From positions 358,172 through 422,171 of the forward strand of contig NZ_MAMP01000021.1 in the NCBI RefSeq assembly GCF_001750285.1: a stretch of DNA of 64,000 nucleotides, in the 5' to 3' direction. The notes beneath the pieces were generated by a model that made no database searches, was not told where the DNA came from, and saw only the letters and a program-made list of their open reading frames with translations. Source of the stretch: Domibacillus iocasae (GTDB lineage: Bacteria; Bacillota; Bacilli; Bacillales; Domibacillaceae). This document shows, piece after piece, positions 1 to 9,408 of the stretch (its first letter is position 1; each line of letters opens with the position of its first letter). A program made the position numbers and the translations under genes.

Positions 1-1
1 T

Positions 2-118
2 CTTTCAAGATTAGATCAAAATCGCTCTCTTTTTATCATTAGTCCAGATTCGGAACCGGAAGCGGGATCGCTATGGAAAAAAGTAAGTTCCAGTGTTCGA
101 ATGGAAAAGCTTATTTAA
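2..118 (+). CDS. C-terminal end of an unidentified gene (partial)
   Basis: An open frame runs from the window edge to a TAA at 116-118 and encodes the last 38 residues of a protein, ending SSVRMEKLI. No family is recognisable from this fragment. It is on the same strand and only 29 bases before the next gene, which has its own ribosome binding site, so the two may be co-transcribed. No terminator is visible between them. The frame has no internal stop, but its coding status rests on that and on context only. Confidence 0.45.
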   Translation, partial: LSRLDQNRSLFIISPDSEPEAGSLWKKVSSSVRMEKLI

Positions 119-147
119 TACAACTAAAATAACGGGGTGAAGATATA

Positions 148-1212
148 TTGTTTAAGGTACTCGGTATATTGGAGAAGGAACAATGGCAGCATTACATGCA
201 AAAGATGCCGCATGCTGATATTTATTTTACAGCAGAATATTGTCAAATTTACGAAAATAATCAAGAGGGACAAGCGCAGCTGTTTGTTTATGAGAATGGA
301 GACGCTTGTATTTGCTATCCCTATTTATTAAGAGAAATTGACTGTGCCCGATTAAATGTACCCAGCGTTGAAAAGTTGTATGATATTATAACTCCTTATG
401 GCTATGGCGGCCCTCTGGCAAATATCACGGATGAGCAGGAAAGAAAAGCACATTTTCAAACATTTAATCACTTATTTGAAGAATACTGCAAGACGAAAAA
501 CATTGTGACGGAGTTTGTCCGCTTTCATCCGCTTATCCGAAACGATCGGGATTATGATACTATAACGCCTATTTTTAACCGGAACACGGTTGCTCTCACC
601 TTGCAAGAGGATGAAAGTGCCTTAATGGACAGCCTTCGGAACAAGGGAAGAAACCGGGTCAAATATGCAATGAAGCAAGGGCTGACGGTCACAGAAGAAG
701 GATTGGATCACTTGGATTGGTTTGCGCAGAATTACGCAAAAACGATGAAAAAAAACCAGGCGGATACGTACTACTTTTTTAAGGAGGAGTTTTTCAGAGA
801 TACTGTTGAGCTGCTGAAAGACAACATCACCACATTCGCGGTTCGGTATGAAGGTGAAGTTATTGCTTCCTGCATGTTTATGCATTATAACGGCTATGTA
901 TCCTATCACCTCACTGGTTCCAAACAGGAATATCTGCATCTCGCCCCATCTAACCTTTTGGTCTGGCATGCAGCTGCATGGTTTGGGAAAAAAGGATATA
1001 AAACACTTCATCTTGGGGGCGGTTATCAGCAAGATGATGATTTATTAAGATTTAAGAGAAATTTCACGAAGAATCCGCTGCTTGAGTTTTACATCGGCAG
1101 AAAAATTCACCTTCCGGAAACATATCAGTTGTTAACAGAAGGAATTGATGTAACAGGAGATTATTTTCCTTTATATCGTCATCCGTCATTAGCGGAGAAA
1201 GTGAATGTTTAA
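148..1212 (+). CDS. FemAB/BioF2-like GNAT-fold aminoacyl- or acyltransferase
   Basis: A 354-residue soluble protein with the two-lobed layout of the FemA/FemB/FemX and BioF2-like acyl-CoA N-acyltransferase group. The segment around residues 155-175 (NKGRNRVKYAMKQGLTV) and the C-terminal HLGGGYQQDDDLLRFKRNF block are typical of the GNAT core of these proteins, which transfer aminoacyl or acyl groups to peptidoglycan or polysaccharide acceptors. The TTG start is chosen because GGGGTGA at 134-140 is correctly placed; no ATG fits. A strong terminator follows directly. Nearby matrix-type genes suggest a role in envelope or exopolysaccharide modification, but the acceptor is unknown. Confidence 0.75.
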   Translation: MFKVLGILEKEQWQHYMQKMPHADIYFTAEYCQIYENNQEGQAQLFVYENGDACICYPYLLREIDCARLNVPSVEKLYDIITPYGYGGPLANITDEQERKAHFQTFNHLFEEYCKTKNIVTEFVRFHPLIRNDRDYDTITPIFNRNTVALTLQEDESALMDSLRNKGRNRVKYAMKQGLTVTEEGLDHLDWFAQNYAKTMKKNQADTYYFFKEEFFRDTVELLKDNITTFAVRYEGEVIASCMFMHYNGYVSYHLTGSKQEYLHLAPSNLLVWHAAAWFGKKGYKTLHLGGGYQQDDDLLRFKRNFTKNPLLEFYIGRKIHLPETYQLLTEGIDVTGDYFPLYRHPSLAEKVNV

Positions 1213-1222
1213 AAAAGGAAAA

Positions 1223-1251
1223 ACTGGCGCCGGAGAGGCGCCAGTTTTTTT
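1223..1251 (+). terminator. Rho-independent terminator of the FemAB-like gene
   Basis: Stem ACTGGCGCC/GGCGCCAGT with a five-base loop followed by a T run. It begins 10 bases after the stop codon. Confidence 0.9.
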
Positions 1252-1685
1252 ATTGAAGGCGGCATGTAATATTGGCTAATGACAGGGATGTGGGCATTGG
1301 CGGGTAAAACCGCCTGTAATAGTATATAAAAGAATTGGAAAACCGATGTCCACAAAAGCAGGGGCTGTCTCTATCCGGTAGAGACAGCCCCTCAGAATGC
1401 AGATAAACAAAATCTTTTGTCAGCACATCTATTCATTCGTTCTTATTCACCCTTGTTCTTTTATGATAGCGGGTTGTGGCTTTCTTATTGGCACTGCCGA
1501 TGTTTCTTATAAGAGGAGTGCATAAAAGAGTCGGTTCACGCGAACATGTGCCGCTGGCGGCAGCGCCGAAACGGAACCATTAAAATGCCTGCTCTTTTTT
1601 CGTGAATAAAAAAAGCTAAAAAACAGCATGAATATTCACTGCTCTTCAAAAAAACGGAAGACTTTGTCGATATCTCCTATTTCTA
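1252..1685. other. 434-base gene-free stretch with a strong hairpin
   Basis: The convergent gap between the FemAB-like gene and the DUF218 gene holds no convincing reading frame. The main element is a perfect 12-bp stem at 1360-1392 (AGGGGCTGTCTC paired with its complement). On the minus strand it is followed by a short T-rich tract, so it could end the minus-strand operon. It belongs to the GGCTGTCC-type hairpin family seen elsewhere in the window. A smaller stem GGCGG/CCGCC lies at 1299-1314, and a single GTTCTTT motif at 1455-1461 resembles a SinR half-site. Nothing else is recognisable. Confidence 0.5.
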
Positions 1686-2249
1686 TTAATAAAGAAGATA
1701 GTAGCCGGCCAGTTTCGCATATTCTTTCCACAGCATTCGTTTACTTTCCTCATCGTCCCACCAGGCGGTAAATTGATAACGGGAGGGCGCCGTTGCGTAT
1801 GAAAGAGCAATGCTGCTGTCGCGGTATACTTTTTCAAAAATATACTTCGTTCTTCTCATATGGTAATCACTCGTCACAATAATAGCGGATGTTATCCCCT
1901 CCTCCTCAAGTAATTCTCTCGTGTGAGTTGCATTTGTATATGTGCTGTGGGCGGCTTCCTCGGCAATAATATCTTCTTTAGGAATTCCAAGCTGGAGGGC
2001 CTGCTCTACGGTAAATGTTCCTGTGTTAGCGCGAGATAATAAAAGCTTATCTGCGTAACCTTCTTTCCAAAGGTCTACTCCTTTATAAATTCTTTCCACA
2101 CCAGGACTGAGGACAATCACGATATCTGCTTTCTCTGGTTTTTCCTGAGTTAAAAGAACATTCCCGGCATTTATAAAAAAAACGGCAAGAAGACCGGCCC
2201 CAAGTATGGAAATGCCAGTAATCAGCCGCCGTTTATTACGGACTTTCAA
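1686..2249 (-). CDS. DUF218 (YdcF/SanA-like) membrane-anchored protein
   Basis: A 187-residue protein with one N-terminal membrane segment (about residues 9-29) and a DUF218 domain. Family hallmarks are ADIVIVLSPGVERI, the central EAAHSTYTNA segment and IIVTSDYHMRRTKYIF near residue 125. DUF218 proteins are envelope-facing and have been linked to surface-polymer or cell-wall integrity functions; the reaction is not established. TTG is used as start, with GGGAGAG about 11 bases upstream. It is the last gene of a minus-strand operon after the beta-helix protein (37-base gap) and the acyltransferase, which suggests a part in polysaccharide synthesis or modification. Confidence 0.8.
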   Translation of the reverse strand: MKVRNKRRLITGISILGAGLLAVFFINAGNVLLTQEKPEKADIVIVLSPGVERIYKGVDLWKEGYADKLLLSRANTGTFTVEQALQLGIPKEDIIAEEAAHSTYTNATHTRELLEEEGITSAIIVTSDYHMRRTKYIFEKVYRDSSIALSYATAPSRYQFTAWWDDEESKRMLWKEYAKLAGYYLLY

Positions 2250-2286
2250 TGGTTTTAGTTCTCTCCCTTCTCAAAAAAATAATGTA

Positions 2287-3723
2287 TTAATTTGATCCGT
2301 TTCCTTGTGATTTATTCCGCTCAATGGTTGATTCCTTCGCTTCTTCCCTGTGGAGTCCTGCGCCCGCATTGTCGAGTAAGTCGTTATCAGTGATGGTTGC
2401 ATCTAACACATTTAAAACAGCAATCCCTGCTTTGCTATTCTTACTTATTTTATTTTGTTGAACCACGATGCCGCTTTGATCATGAAGTCCACCCCAAATA
2501 TAAAGGCCGTTTCCTTGATTATCCCGGACTAGATTTTTTACCAGTCTGTTTTGCCCAACGTGATTGATAAGGACAATGCCATCCTTTTTACTTTTCTCAA
2601 TTACATTATTTGATATGTTATTTTGCGTTGAGAAGTTAACGAAAATCCCTAAGCCATTTTCTGAAATAAAATTATCATCCACAGTATTATTTTTGGCAAT
2701 TCCTTGTTCCACACCGCCGCCGATATAAATGCCGCCTTTTTTATTATTTTTTACGATATTTTTTTGTGCAGAGCTGTTGCTCGCATAAATAAATGAAATA
2801 CCATAGCCCTCATTGTTGAAAACTTCGTTGTTTAACAGTTCTACCTCTTCAAGCGGCAGGCTGTAAGGCGGATCGCGTTCTAAATCAATGCCTGCTGCCG
2901 GAGGCGTTCCGTTCGTGCCGGAAAAGATGCTGTTTTTAACCACAATCTGTTTGCCGGCTGTTATTGAAATTCCCTGCCGTCGGTTGTTATGGGATTCAAC
3001 ATTGTCAATTGTGATAGAAGATGGGTACGTTTCCTGGCTGGCATTTCCTTCCACGAAAAAACCATCTCCCCAGAAATCCTGTGCTCTCACATTTGAAATG
3101 GTGATTTCGCTGGAGTTGCCTCCAATGTAAATGCCGTGCCCGAACTCTCCTTCTGTTCCTTCATGTTTATATCGGTCACCAATCAGCGTACCACCGGTGA
3201 TTTTTACATTTTCACGATTGTAAATGGTGAGCATCCGATAGATGGGCAGACCATTCGGAATGCTTTTTAAAATCGTTTTTTCATCCATGTTAATTTCAAT
3301 ATTATCTTTTACATTTAGTGACCCTGTTTCTGGGTCAGTGTTGATAAGAAACGTTCCGGCGGGAATGAGGACGATGCCATTTTTGCCAGCCGCCGCGTCA
3401 ATGGCAGCTTGGATGGAAGAAGTGTCGTCCTTTGAATCATCAGCATTTGCACCGTAATCGGTAATATTGATTTCAGGACGTGTTTCATCTGTAGTCTTAG
3501 TGGAAGAAGTGTCATCTTTGGAATCATCCGAATTTGGTCCGTAGTCGGCCACGTCGACTTCGGACCACGTTTTCGTCGTATTGGTATTATTTTCATTTGA
3601 ACCTTCCTGCTGCTGAACAAACAGCCCAGATAAAGATGGGAAGAGAAACGCCAGAATGACTATAAATAAAATGATTAAATAGGCAGATTGCTTCTTAAAC
3701 AAACGATTGCTGTTAGATTTCAT
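2287..3723 (-). CDS. Membrane-anchored right-handed beta-helix (pectate-lyase-like) protein
   Basis: A 478-residue protein with an N-terminal membrane segment (about residues 15-33), a Thr/Asp-rich linker and a pectate-lyase superfamily start (DYGANADDSKDDTSSIQAAID). A long parallel beta-helix follows, with NosD-type repeats rich in NNxxNN turns. Such folds bind or cleave or epimerise polysaccharides, and the substrate here is unknown. The start at 3723 is preferred over an upstream ATG at 3816 because AAGGTGG sits just before it and the longer form would overlap the acyltransferase gene. The linker carries a second, partial copy of the DYGxNxDDSKDDTSS block, a small internal duplication. It is the middle gene of the acyltransferase operon. 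Confidence 0.8.
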   Translation of the reverse strand: MKSNSNRLFKKQSAYLIILFIVILAFLFPSLSGLFVQQQEGSNENNTNTTKTWSEVDVADYGPNSDDSKDDTSSTKTTDETRPEINITDYGANADDSKDDTSSIQAAIDAAAGKNGIVLIPAGTFLINTDPETGSLNVKDNIEINMDEKTILKSIPNGLPIYRMLTIYNRENVKITGGTLIGDRYKHEGTEGEFGHGIYIGGNSSEITISNVRAQDFWGDGFFVEGNASQETYPSSITIDNVESHNNRRQGISITAGKQIVVKNSIFSGTNGTPPAAGIDLERDPPYSLPLEEVELLNNEVFNNEGYGISFIYASNSSAQKNIVKNNKKGGIYIGGGVEQGIAKNNTVDDNFISENGLGIFVNFSTQNNISNNVIEKSKKDGIVLINHVGQNRLVKNLVRDNQGNGLYIWGGLHDQSGIVVQQNKISKNSKAGIAVLNVLDATITDNDLLDNAGAGLHREEAKESTIERNKSQGNGSN

Positions 3724-3733
3724 AGATACCACC

Positions 3734-4843
3734 TTATTGAACTTTGACAGAGGGTGTTTCGATTTTTTTAAATGAATTTTTTGGTTTGCTGGTTTTGCCA
3801 ATGCCGACTTTTCCAACTAAATAAGCGCCAAAAGGAAGTTTATTGAATGAGAAAATCATGAAAGCGGATAACGCAATACAGCCAAAAAACAGAGCCGGCA
3901 CCATTACGAGTGGGTGGATATCCTCCCATAAAAAGGAGAAACTTGCGGCGACCGCCAGGAAAAACGGATGGAACAAGTAAATGCCAAATGAATATTTACT
4001 GACCCAAGTGAAAAAGCGCGGCACGCGTTTCAGCAGCATAGCGTGTGAATAAAGGAAAAAAATCATGCTTACTGTGAAAAATACCATATCGATCCGTTTG
4101 GACGAAACGACTGGCAGGACGCCAAGCTGATAAAGAGAAATGGATAGTAAACCGAATAACAAAACCGAAACGGTTGTCCAGTGGCGGTATTTCACAAGCA
4201 GCCGCTGAAACGCCTCATAATAGTAGCCGCTGTAAAATGCTATCGTAAAGTAAAACAACCAGCCTGGAAATGGCACCCAGTAATATTGCGTCCATATATA
4301 ATTAGCGAATGGGATATCCATTGGCGGGACAAAATTAAAAAATGACAGATAAGCAGCATTAATGAGAAACGAGCCGGCAATGACTTTTTTTAGTGATGCT
4401 TTTTTTAAATAGTTATGAAAAAGCAAGTGAAGGGCATAAAATTGAAAGATAATTAATATAAAATAACCATGATAGTCACCAAGCAAAATATGGCGCCACG
4501 TATACGTCAAGAAAGCTTCTGAAAAAGCGGCACTCGCTCCTGTTTCTTGAAATGCTTTTGCAGCCGCGTAAAACACCCCGAAAAATACGTATGGTAAAAA
4601 GATGTACTTGATCCGGTTTCCCCAAAAGGAACCAATCGCCCGATTCCGGTACGAGTAAGCGATAATAAACTCAGAGATAAACACGAAAGCAGGTGTGCCA
4701 AATGTAATCAGCAAACTAAAACTGTTTATTGTTTCACTGTTGTTCAAATATACGCGATCTAGTACGTGTAAAAGCAAAATGCTTAGACAGGCTGCACTTC
4801 GCAAAATAAATATTTCATTGACAAGCGCCCGTTTTTCTTTCAT
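3734..4843 (-). CDS. Integral-membrane acyltransferase (acyltransferase-3 family)
   Basis: A 369-residue polytopic membrane protein. It begins EIFILRSAACLSILLLH, which matches the acyltransferase-3 (OafA/YrhL/IcaC-like) start with the conserved arginine and histidine in the first membrane helix. About ten hydrophobic helices follow. These enzymes O-acylate extracellular polysaccharides or other envelope sugars. The start at 4843 is supported by AGGAGAGGTGA; an upstream in-frame ATG at 4960 lacks a site and would cover the promoter. It is first in an operon with the beta-helix and DUF218 genes (10- and 37-base gaps). SinR-type operator motifs lie across its promoter region. Confidence 0.82.
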   Translation of the reverse strand: MKEKRALVNEIFILRSAACLSILLLHVLDRVYLNNSETINSFSLLITFGTPAFVFISEFIIAYSYRNRAIGSFWGNRIKYIFLPYVFFGVFYAAAKAFQETGASAAFSEAFLTYTWRHILLGDYHGYFILIIFQFYALHLLFHNYLKKASLKKVIAGSFLINAAYLSFFNFVPPMDIPFANYIWTQYYWVPFPGWLFYFTIAFYSGYYYEAFQRLLVKYRHWTTVSVLLFGLLSISLYQLGVLPVVSSKRIDMVFFTVSMIFFLYSHAMLLKRVPRFFTWVSKYSFGIYLFHPFFLAVAASFSFLWEDIHPLVMVPALFFGCIALSAFMIFSFNKLPFGAYLVGKVGIGKTSKPKNSFKKIETPSVKVQ

Positions 4844-4878
4844 AGTCACCTCTCCTAATCTTAAAGTTTTTTCTTTAT

Positions 4879-4921
4879 GAAGAACATATTGTTCGTTATA
4901 TAGAATATTACTATGAGAACA
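4879..4921 (-). promoter_or_regulatory. Candidate SinR-type operators over the acyltransferase promoter
   Basis: A perfect palindrome GAACATATTGTTC (4882-4894) lies upstream of the acyltransferase start, with a further GTTCTC on the minus strand at 4915-4920. Reading the minus strand, TTGTTC, a 16-base spacer and TATAAC can serve as -35 and -10, so one motif overlaps the -35 and the palindrome lies near +1. The B. subtilis SinR consensus is GTTCTYT. Two SinR-like genes are encoded at 13561-13887 and 16700-17035. Binding is inferred. Confidence 0.5.
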
Positions 4922-5084
4922 AAAAAAAGTAAAGTGCTTTGCCATGCTTTCTTCTCTCAATCTCTTTATGAATTGTCAAACAATATGTTAATTTATCTGA
5001 CAACATAAATTTTTCAGAAAATACTTGTAAAAGCGTTTTCGATTGATTAAGATGAAGGTGATAAACAGAATAAGCGCGGATGAT

Positions 5085-5250
5085 AGTTGTGGGAGAGTGC
5101 GGAAACGCCGCCGACGGAGCAAGTTTCAAAAGCCTTGAAACGAATCTCTCAGGCACATGGACCACAATTGGACGCAGCTCTGGAGAGTGCATGATCATTC
5201 ATGCCACCAAAGGGGAAAATCCAAATTGGATTAAACTTTCAGGTAAACGG
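5085..5250 (+). promoter_or_regulatory. Tandem glycine riboswitch
   Basis: Two successive glycine aptamers are recognisable. The first runs from the GGGAGAGTGCGG segment at 5091 through a CGAATCTCTCAGGCA block. The second starts at CTCTGGAGAGTGC (about 5178) and ends with AAACTTTCAGGTAAA near 5245. A terminator hairpin follows, then gcvT, which is the classic arrangement in Bacillales. Glycine binding favours read-through, so the cleavage operon is made when glycine is plentiful. Confidence 0.93.
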
Positions 5251-5288
5251 ACAGAGAAAAGGGTTGATACCTTTTCTCTGTCTTTTTT
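5251..5288 (+). terminator. Expression-platform terminator of the glycine riboswitch
   Basis: Stem ACAGAGAAAAGG/CCTTTTCTCTGT followed by TCTTTTTTT, directly after the second aptamer and about 210 bases before gcvT. It is the expected regulated transcription terminator. Confidence 0.88.
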
Positions 5289-5305
5289 TATTGCCAGCTT
5301 CAGAC

Positions 5306-5420
5306 GCCATCAGGCCTACAGGATGTAGGTCACAAAAGCATTGCGGCACGATGCCGCGTTCTTAGCTTTTGTTCCATTTATCCAGCCAAGCACTTCTGGA
5401 GGCATAAACCGCCTCTGCCA
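5306..5420 (+). other. Structured non-coding segment between riboswitch and gcvT
   Basis: The segment contains stacked perfect stems: CCTACA-GGA-TGTAGG (5315-5329), and an outer ACAAAAGC/GCTTTTGT pair (5332-5339 with 5365-5372) enclosing GCGGCA-CGA-TGCCGC (5343-5357). A GAGGC/GCCTC hairpin follows near 5400. No reading frame is convincing here. The compact double hairpin looks like a dispersed intergenic repeat or a leader structure, but I cannot name its family. Confidence 0.45.
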
Positions 5421-5497
5421 GCGCTCGTCTTATTTGTCTTCGATAAACAGACATCTTGCGCTTTTCTTGTATCCAAAACGATAAGTGGAGGTTTGTT

Positions 5498-6595
5498 ATG
5501 GTGGAATTAAAGAAAACACCCCTTTTTAGCGAGTACGGAAAGTATGGAGCGAAAGTAATAGATTTTGGCGGCTGGGCGCTGCCGGTTCAGTTTACCGGCA
5601 TTATAGAAGAACACGTGGCGGTGCGGACAAACGCCGGGCTGTTCGATGTCTCGCATATGGGAGAAGTGCTGGTAAGAGGAAGCGGAGCAAAAAGCTTTAT
5701 TAACCACCTTGTCACCAATGATGTATCAGCGCTCGAAAACGGGCAGGCATTATACACCGCAATGTGTTATGAAGATGGCGGGACAGTGGATGACCTGATT
5801 GTGTATAAAAAAGCGGATGGTGAATGGATGCTTGTCATCAACGCAGCAAATATTGACAAAGACATCGACTGGATGAACAAGCATGTGTCAGGCGATGTAA
5901 CAGTGACCAACATTTCAGATGAAACGGCTCTCTTGGCAGTGCAGGGACCAAAAGCAGAACGCATTTTGCAGACACTGACAAAGGAAGACTTGTCCGCCAT
6001 TCGTCCGTTTCGATTCAGTGATCATGTTTCGATTGGCGGTGTTGACGCTGTGCTCATCTCCCGAACCGGCTACACAGGAGAAGATGGCTTTGAATTGTAT
6101 GTGCCGGCAAAAAGGGTGGCTGCTCTATGGCAGCGGCTGGCGGAGGAAGGAGTTCCATTATGCGGGCTCGGCGCCCGCAATACGCTCCGCTTAGAAGCAA
6201 GACTGCCGCTTTACGGCCAGGAGCTGACAAAAGAGATCAGCCCGCTTGAAGCAGGAATTGGCTTTGCGGTGAAAACAGCAAAAGAAGCAGCGTTTATCGG
6301 GCAGGCTGCGCTGCAAAAGCAAAAAGAAACCGGTCTTGCACGGAAAACAGTCGGCATTCACATGATCGACCGCGGCATTCCGCGGACCGGTTACCGGATT
6401 TTATCCGAGCAGGGTGAGCCGATCGGATTTGTGACATCTGGAACCCACTCGCCGACATTGAAAAAACCGATCGGCCTTGCCATTGTCCATGCGGATTTTT
6501 CCGGCATTGGCACAAAATTTTTTGTGGAAATCCGCAAGAAAAAAGTGGAAGCGGCCGTTGTGAACATACCATTTTATAAAAGGGGAGTGAACTAA
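5498..6595 (+). CDS. gcvT: Aminomethyltransferase (glycine cleavage T protein)
   Basis: A 365-residue GcvT that transfers the methylene group from the aminomethyl-lipoyl H protein to tetrahydrofolate, releasing ammonia. Family marks include the N-terminal [26 protein letters not shown], the FDVSHMGE block near residue 50 and [13 protein letters not shown] near residue 190. An upstream ATG at 5456 lacks a site; GTGGAGG at 5485-5491 supports 5498. It is the first gene of gcvT-gcvPA-gcvPB and is controlled by the glycine riboswitch. The stop codon abuts the gcvPA start. Confidence 0.97.
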   Translation: MVELKKTPLFSEYGKYGAKVIDFGGWALPVQFTGIIEEHVAVRTNAGLFDVSHMGEVLVRGSGAKSFINHLVTNDVSALENGQALYTAMCYEDGGTVDDLIVYKKADGEWMLVINAANIDKDIDWMNKHVSGDVTVTNISDETALLAVQGPKAERILQTLTKEDLSAIRPFRFSDHVSIGGVDAVLISRTGYTGEDGFELYVPAKRVAALWQRLAEEGVPLCGLGARNTLRLEARLPLYGQELTKEISPLEAGIGFAVKTAKEAAFIGQAALQKQKETGLARKTVGIHMIDRGIPRTGYRILSEQGEPIGFVTSGTHSPTLKKPIGLAIVHADFSGIGTKFFVEIRKKKVEAAVVNIPFYKRGVN

Positions 6596-7945
6596 ATGAC
6601 GTCGACATTCAGATATTTGCCAGATACAAAAGAAGATCAAAAAGAAATGCTGTCTTTTTTAAACATGTCATCTATAGATGAGCTTTTTTCCGATGTGCCA
6701 GAATCGATTCGCTTAGACGTCGAGCTGGCCATTCCAGAGGCGAAACCTGAACCGGTATTATGGAAGCACATGCAAAGACTGGCCGGGCAGAATGTAACTG
6801 CCAATGAACTGCCGATGTTTCTCGGCGCCGGCACGTATGATCATTACATTCCAAGTGTTGTGAATCATATGATTTCCCGATCGGAATTTTACACCGCCTA
6901 TACGCCGTACCAGCCGGAAATTTCACAGGGAGAGCTGCAGGCGATTTTTGAATTCCAGACGATGGTGTGTGAACTAACAGGAATGGACGTCGCCAATTCA
7001 TCGATGTATGACGGTTTTACCGCTCTTGCTGAAGCGGCGTCGCTGGCGGTGGCGCATACAAAACGGTCAAAAGTCATCGTATCCAAAGCCGTTCATCCGG
7101 AATCGCGCGCGATTTTAAACACGGTGGCGGCAGGTCCTGATTATGGAGTAGAAGAAGTGGCTCTTTCAGCTGATGTGACCGATCTTAAAGCTTTAAAGCA
7201 GCAAATCGACAGCGAAACGGCTGCGGTGATTGTACAGTACCCGAACTTTTTCGGATCGATTGAAGATTTAAAAGAAATCGACGCCATTGTGAAGGAAAAA
7301 GGGGCACTTTTTGTCGTTAGCGCCAATCCGATGTCACTAGGCCTTTTGCAGCCGCCTGGTAAGCTTGGTGCAGATATAGTTGTTGGCGACATGCAGCCGC
7401 TCGGCATTCCGATAGCATTTGGCGGTCCTTCCTGCGGCTATTTTGCGGTGGCGAAAAAATTAATGCGGAAAGTGCCGGGCCGTATTGTCGGCCAGACAAC
7501 TGATGATAAAGGGAACCGCGGTTTCGTTCTGACACTTCAGGCACGCGAGCAGCACATCCGCCGCGATAAAGCGACGTCGAATATTTGCTCGAATCAGGCG
7601 CTAAATGCGCTTGCATCCGCTGTTTGTATGACCGCGCTTGGCAAAACAGGGCTGCGAAAAATGGCTCTGCTGAATTTAGAAAAAGCCGATTATACCGCGA
7701 AAGTATTTAAGGAAAAAGGTTTTTCCGTTCTGAATAAATCACCGTTTTTTAATGAATTTGTGGTCGAGCTGCCATGTGCGGTTACAGATATAGAGGAGAA
7801 GCTGATTGAAAAAGGGTTTATCGGCGGCTTTGATTTAGGTGCTGACTACGGTGAACCGAACCAGATGCTTATTGCAGTAACCGAGCAGCGTACTAAAGAT
7901 GAAATTGACCAATTTATTGATGTAATGGAGGCGGCCACGAAATGA
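6596..7945 (+). CDS. gcvPA: Glycine dehydrogenase (decarboxylating) subunit 1
   Basis: A 449-residue subunit of the split, Gram-positive type P protein of the glycine cleavage system. It contains the [15 protein letters not shown] block near residue 80, the [21 protein letters not shown] segment and a PLP-fold large domain with [20 protein letters not shown]. Together with gcvPB it decarboxylates glycine and loads the aminomethyl group on lipoyl-GcvH. The ATG follows the gcvT stop without a gap, preceded by AGGGGAGTGA. The end overlaps gcvPB by four bases, indicating translational coupling. Confidence 0.97.
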   Translation: MTSTFRYLPDTKEDQKEMLSFLNMSSIDELFSDVPESIRLDVELAIPEAKPEPVLWKHMQRLAGQNVTANELPMFLGAGTYDHYIPSVVNHMISRSEFYTAYTPYQPEISQGELQAIFEFQTMVCELTGMDVANSSMYDGFTALAEAASLAVAHTKRSKVIVSKAVHPESRAILNTVAAGPDYGVEEVALSADVTDLKALKQQIDSETAAVIVQYPNFFGSIEDLKEIDAIVKEKGALFVVSANPMSLGLLQPPGKLGADIVVGDMQPLGIPIAFGGPSCGYFAVAKKLMRKVPGRIVGQTTDDKGNRGFVLTLQAREQHIRRDKATSNICSNQALNALASAVCMTALGKTGLRKMALLNLEKADYTAKVFKEKGFSVLNKSPFFNEFVVELPCAVTDIEEKLIEKGFIGGFDLGADYGEPNQMLIAVTEQRTKDEIDQFIDVMEAATK

Positions 7946-9408
7946 TCACATATAAAGACCTTATTTTTGAAATCAGCCGCCCGGGACGTATCGGCTGCAG
8001 CCTGCCGGAAAGTGATGTGGAAGCAGTCGATTTGTCGAAAAAGCTGCCGGCGCATTTAATCCGCGACGAAGCGCCGGAGCTGCCGGAAGTGTCTGAATTG
8101 CAGCTGGTCCGCCATTACACGGCGCTCTCAAATAAAAATCACGGCGTCGACAACGGCTTTTACCCGCTCGGCTCATGTACGATGAAATACAATCCGAAAA
8201 TCAATGAAGATGTAGCACGCCTTGACGGCTTTAGCCGCATTCATCCGTATCAGCCGGAAGCAACGGTGCAGGGAGCACTTCAGCTTTTGCATGAACTGCA
8301 GGAGGATCTTGCGGTCATTACCGGTATGGACGCCGTGACGCTTCAGCCATCTGCCGGTGCGCAGGGCGAATGGACCGGGCTTATGATGGTGAAAGCGTAC
8401 CATGAGCAAAAAGGTGAAAAGCGTAGGAAGGTACTCGTGCCGGATTCCGCGCATGGCACAAATCCCGCGAGTGCAACGGTTGCCGGATTCCGCACCGTGA
8501 CGATTCCATCGAATGAAAATGGCCTGGTTGATGTCGAAGAGTTAAAGAAGCATGTAGATGATGATACCGCGGCACTTATGCTGACAAATCCAAACACGCT
8601 CGGCTTGTTTGAAAAAGATATCGTGGAAATTGCTAAAGTTATTCATGAAGCAGGGGGGCTGCTTTATTATGATGGCGCCAACGCCAACGCCATTTTAGGC
8701 AAAACAACGCCAGGAAAAATGGGCTTTGATATTGTTCACTTGAACCTGCATAAGACATTTACGACACCACATGGCGGCGGCGGTCCGGGGGCAGGGCCGG
8801 TTGGTGTGAACAAAAAACTTATTCCATTTTTGCCGGTGCCGCGTATTGAGAAAAAGAACGATTTGTTTGTCCTAAACGTAAATGAGCCGCTGTCCATCGG
8901 CCGTGTGAAAGGCTATTACGGCAACTTCGGCATTTTAGTACGTGCCTACACGTATATTCGCACAATGGGGCCGTCTGGGCTGCGGCAAGTCTCAGAAAGC
9001 GCCGTATTGCACGCGAATTATTTGCGCAAAAAGCTGGAGCCGTATTTTTTGTCGCCATACGAGCAGGTAAGCAAGCATGAATTTGTGCTATCAGGCTCAA
9101 AGCAGAAAAAGCTGGGCGTCCGTACGCTTGATATGGCGAAGCGGCTGCTTGATTTCGGCTACCATCCGCCGACCATTTATTTCCCACTCAATGTCGAAGA
9201 ATGCCTCATGATCGAACCGACGGAAACAGAGACAAAAGAGACATTGGACGCATTTGCGGACGTGATGATTCAAATTGCGCAGGAAGTAGAAGAAAATCCG
9301 GACATTGTGCTGAATGCGCCCCATACAACGGTGATCGGGCGGCTGGACGAAGTAAAAGCGGCCCGCCAGCCAATGGTCCGCTATGAGAAAGAAACGGTTC
9401 AGACATGA
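7942..9408 (+). CDS. gcvPB: Glycine dehydrogenase (decarboxylating) subunit 2
   Basis: A 488-residue subunit carrying the PLP-binding lysine within [24 protein letters not shown] (around residues 268-292). Other family blocks are [16 protein letters not shown] and [11 protein letters not shown]. It forms the active P protein with GcvPA. The gene starts in the ATGA overlap with gcvPA, and its own end overlaps the next small gene by four bases. The HesB-like gene is therefore the fourth member of this transcription unit. Confidence 0.97.
   Translation: MITYKDLIFEISRPGRIGCSLPESDVEAVDLSKKLPAHLIRDEAPELPEVSELQLVRHYTALSNKNHGVDNGFYPLGSCTMKYNPKINEDVARLDGFSRIHPYQPEATVQGALQLLHELQEDLAVITGMDAVTLQPSAGAQGEWTGLMMVKAYHEQKGEKRRKVLVPDSAHGTNPASATVAGFRTVTIPSNENGLVDVEELKKHVDDDTAALMLTNPNTLGLFEKDIVEIAKVIHEAGGLLYYDGANANAILGKTTPGKMGFDIVHLNLHKTFTTPHGGGGPGAGPVGVNKKLIPFLPVPRIEKKNDLFVLNVNEPLSIGRVKGYYGNFGILVRAYTYIRTMGPSGLRQVSESAVLHANYLRKKLEPYFLSPYEQVSKHEFVLSGSKQKKLGVRTLDMAKRLLDFGYHPPTIYFPLNVEECLMIEPTETETKETLDAFADVMIQIAQEVEENPDIVLNAPHTTVIGRLDEVKAARQPMVRYEKETVQT

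Noticed and set aside
137..331. 64-residue frame overlapping the FemAB-like gene
   Set aside because: It is an out-of-frame shadow of a clearly homologous gene.
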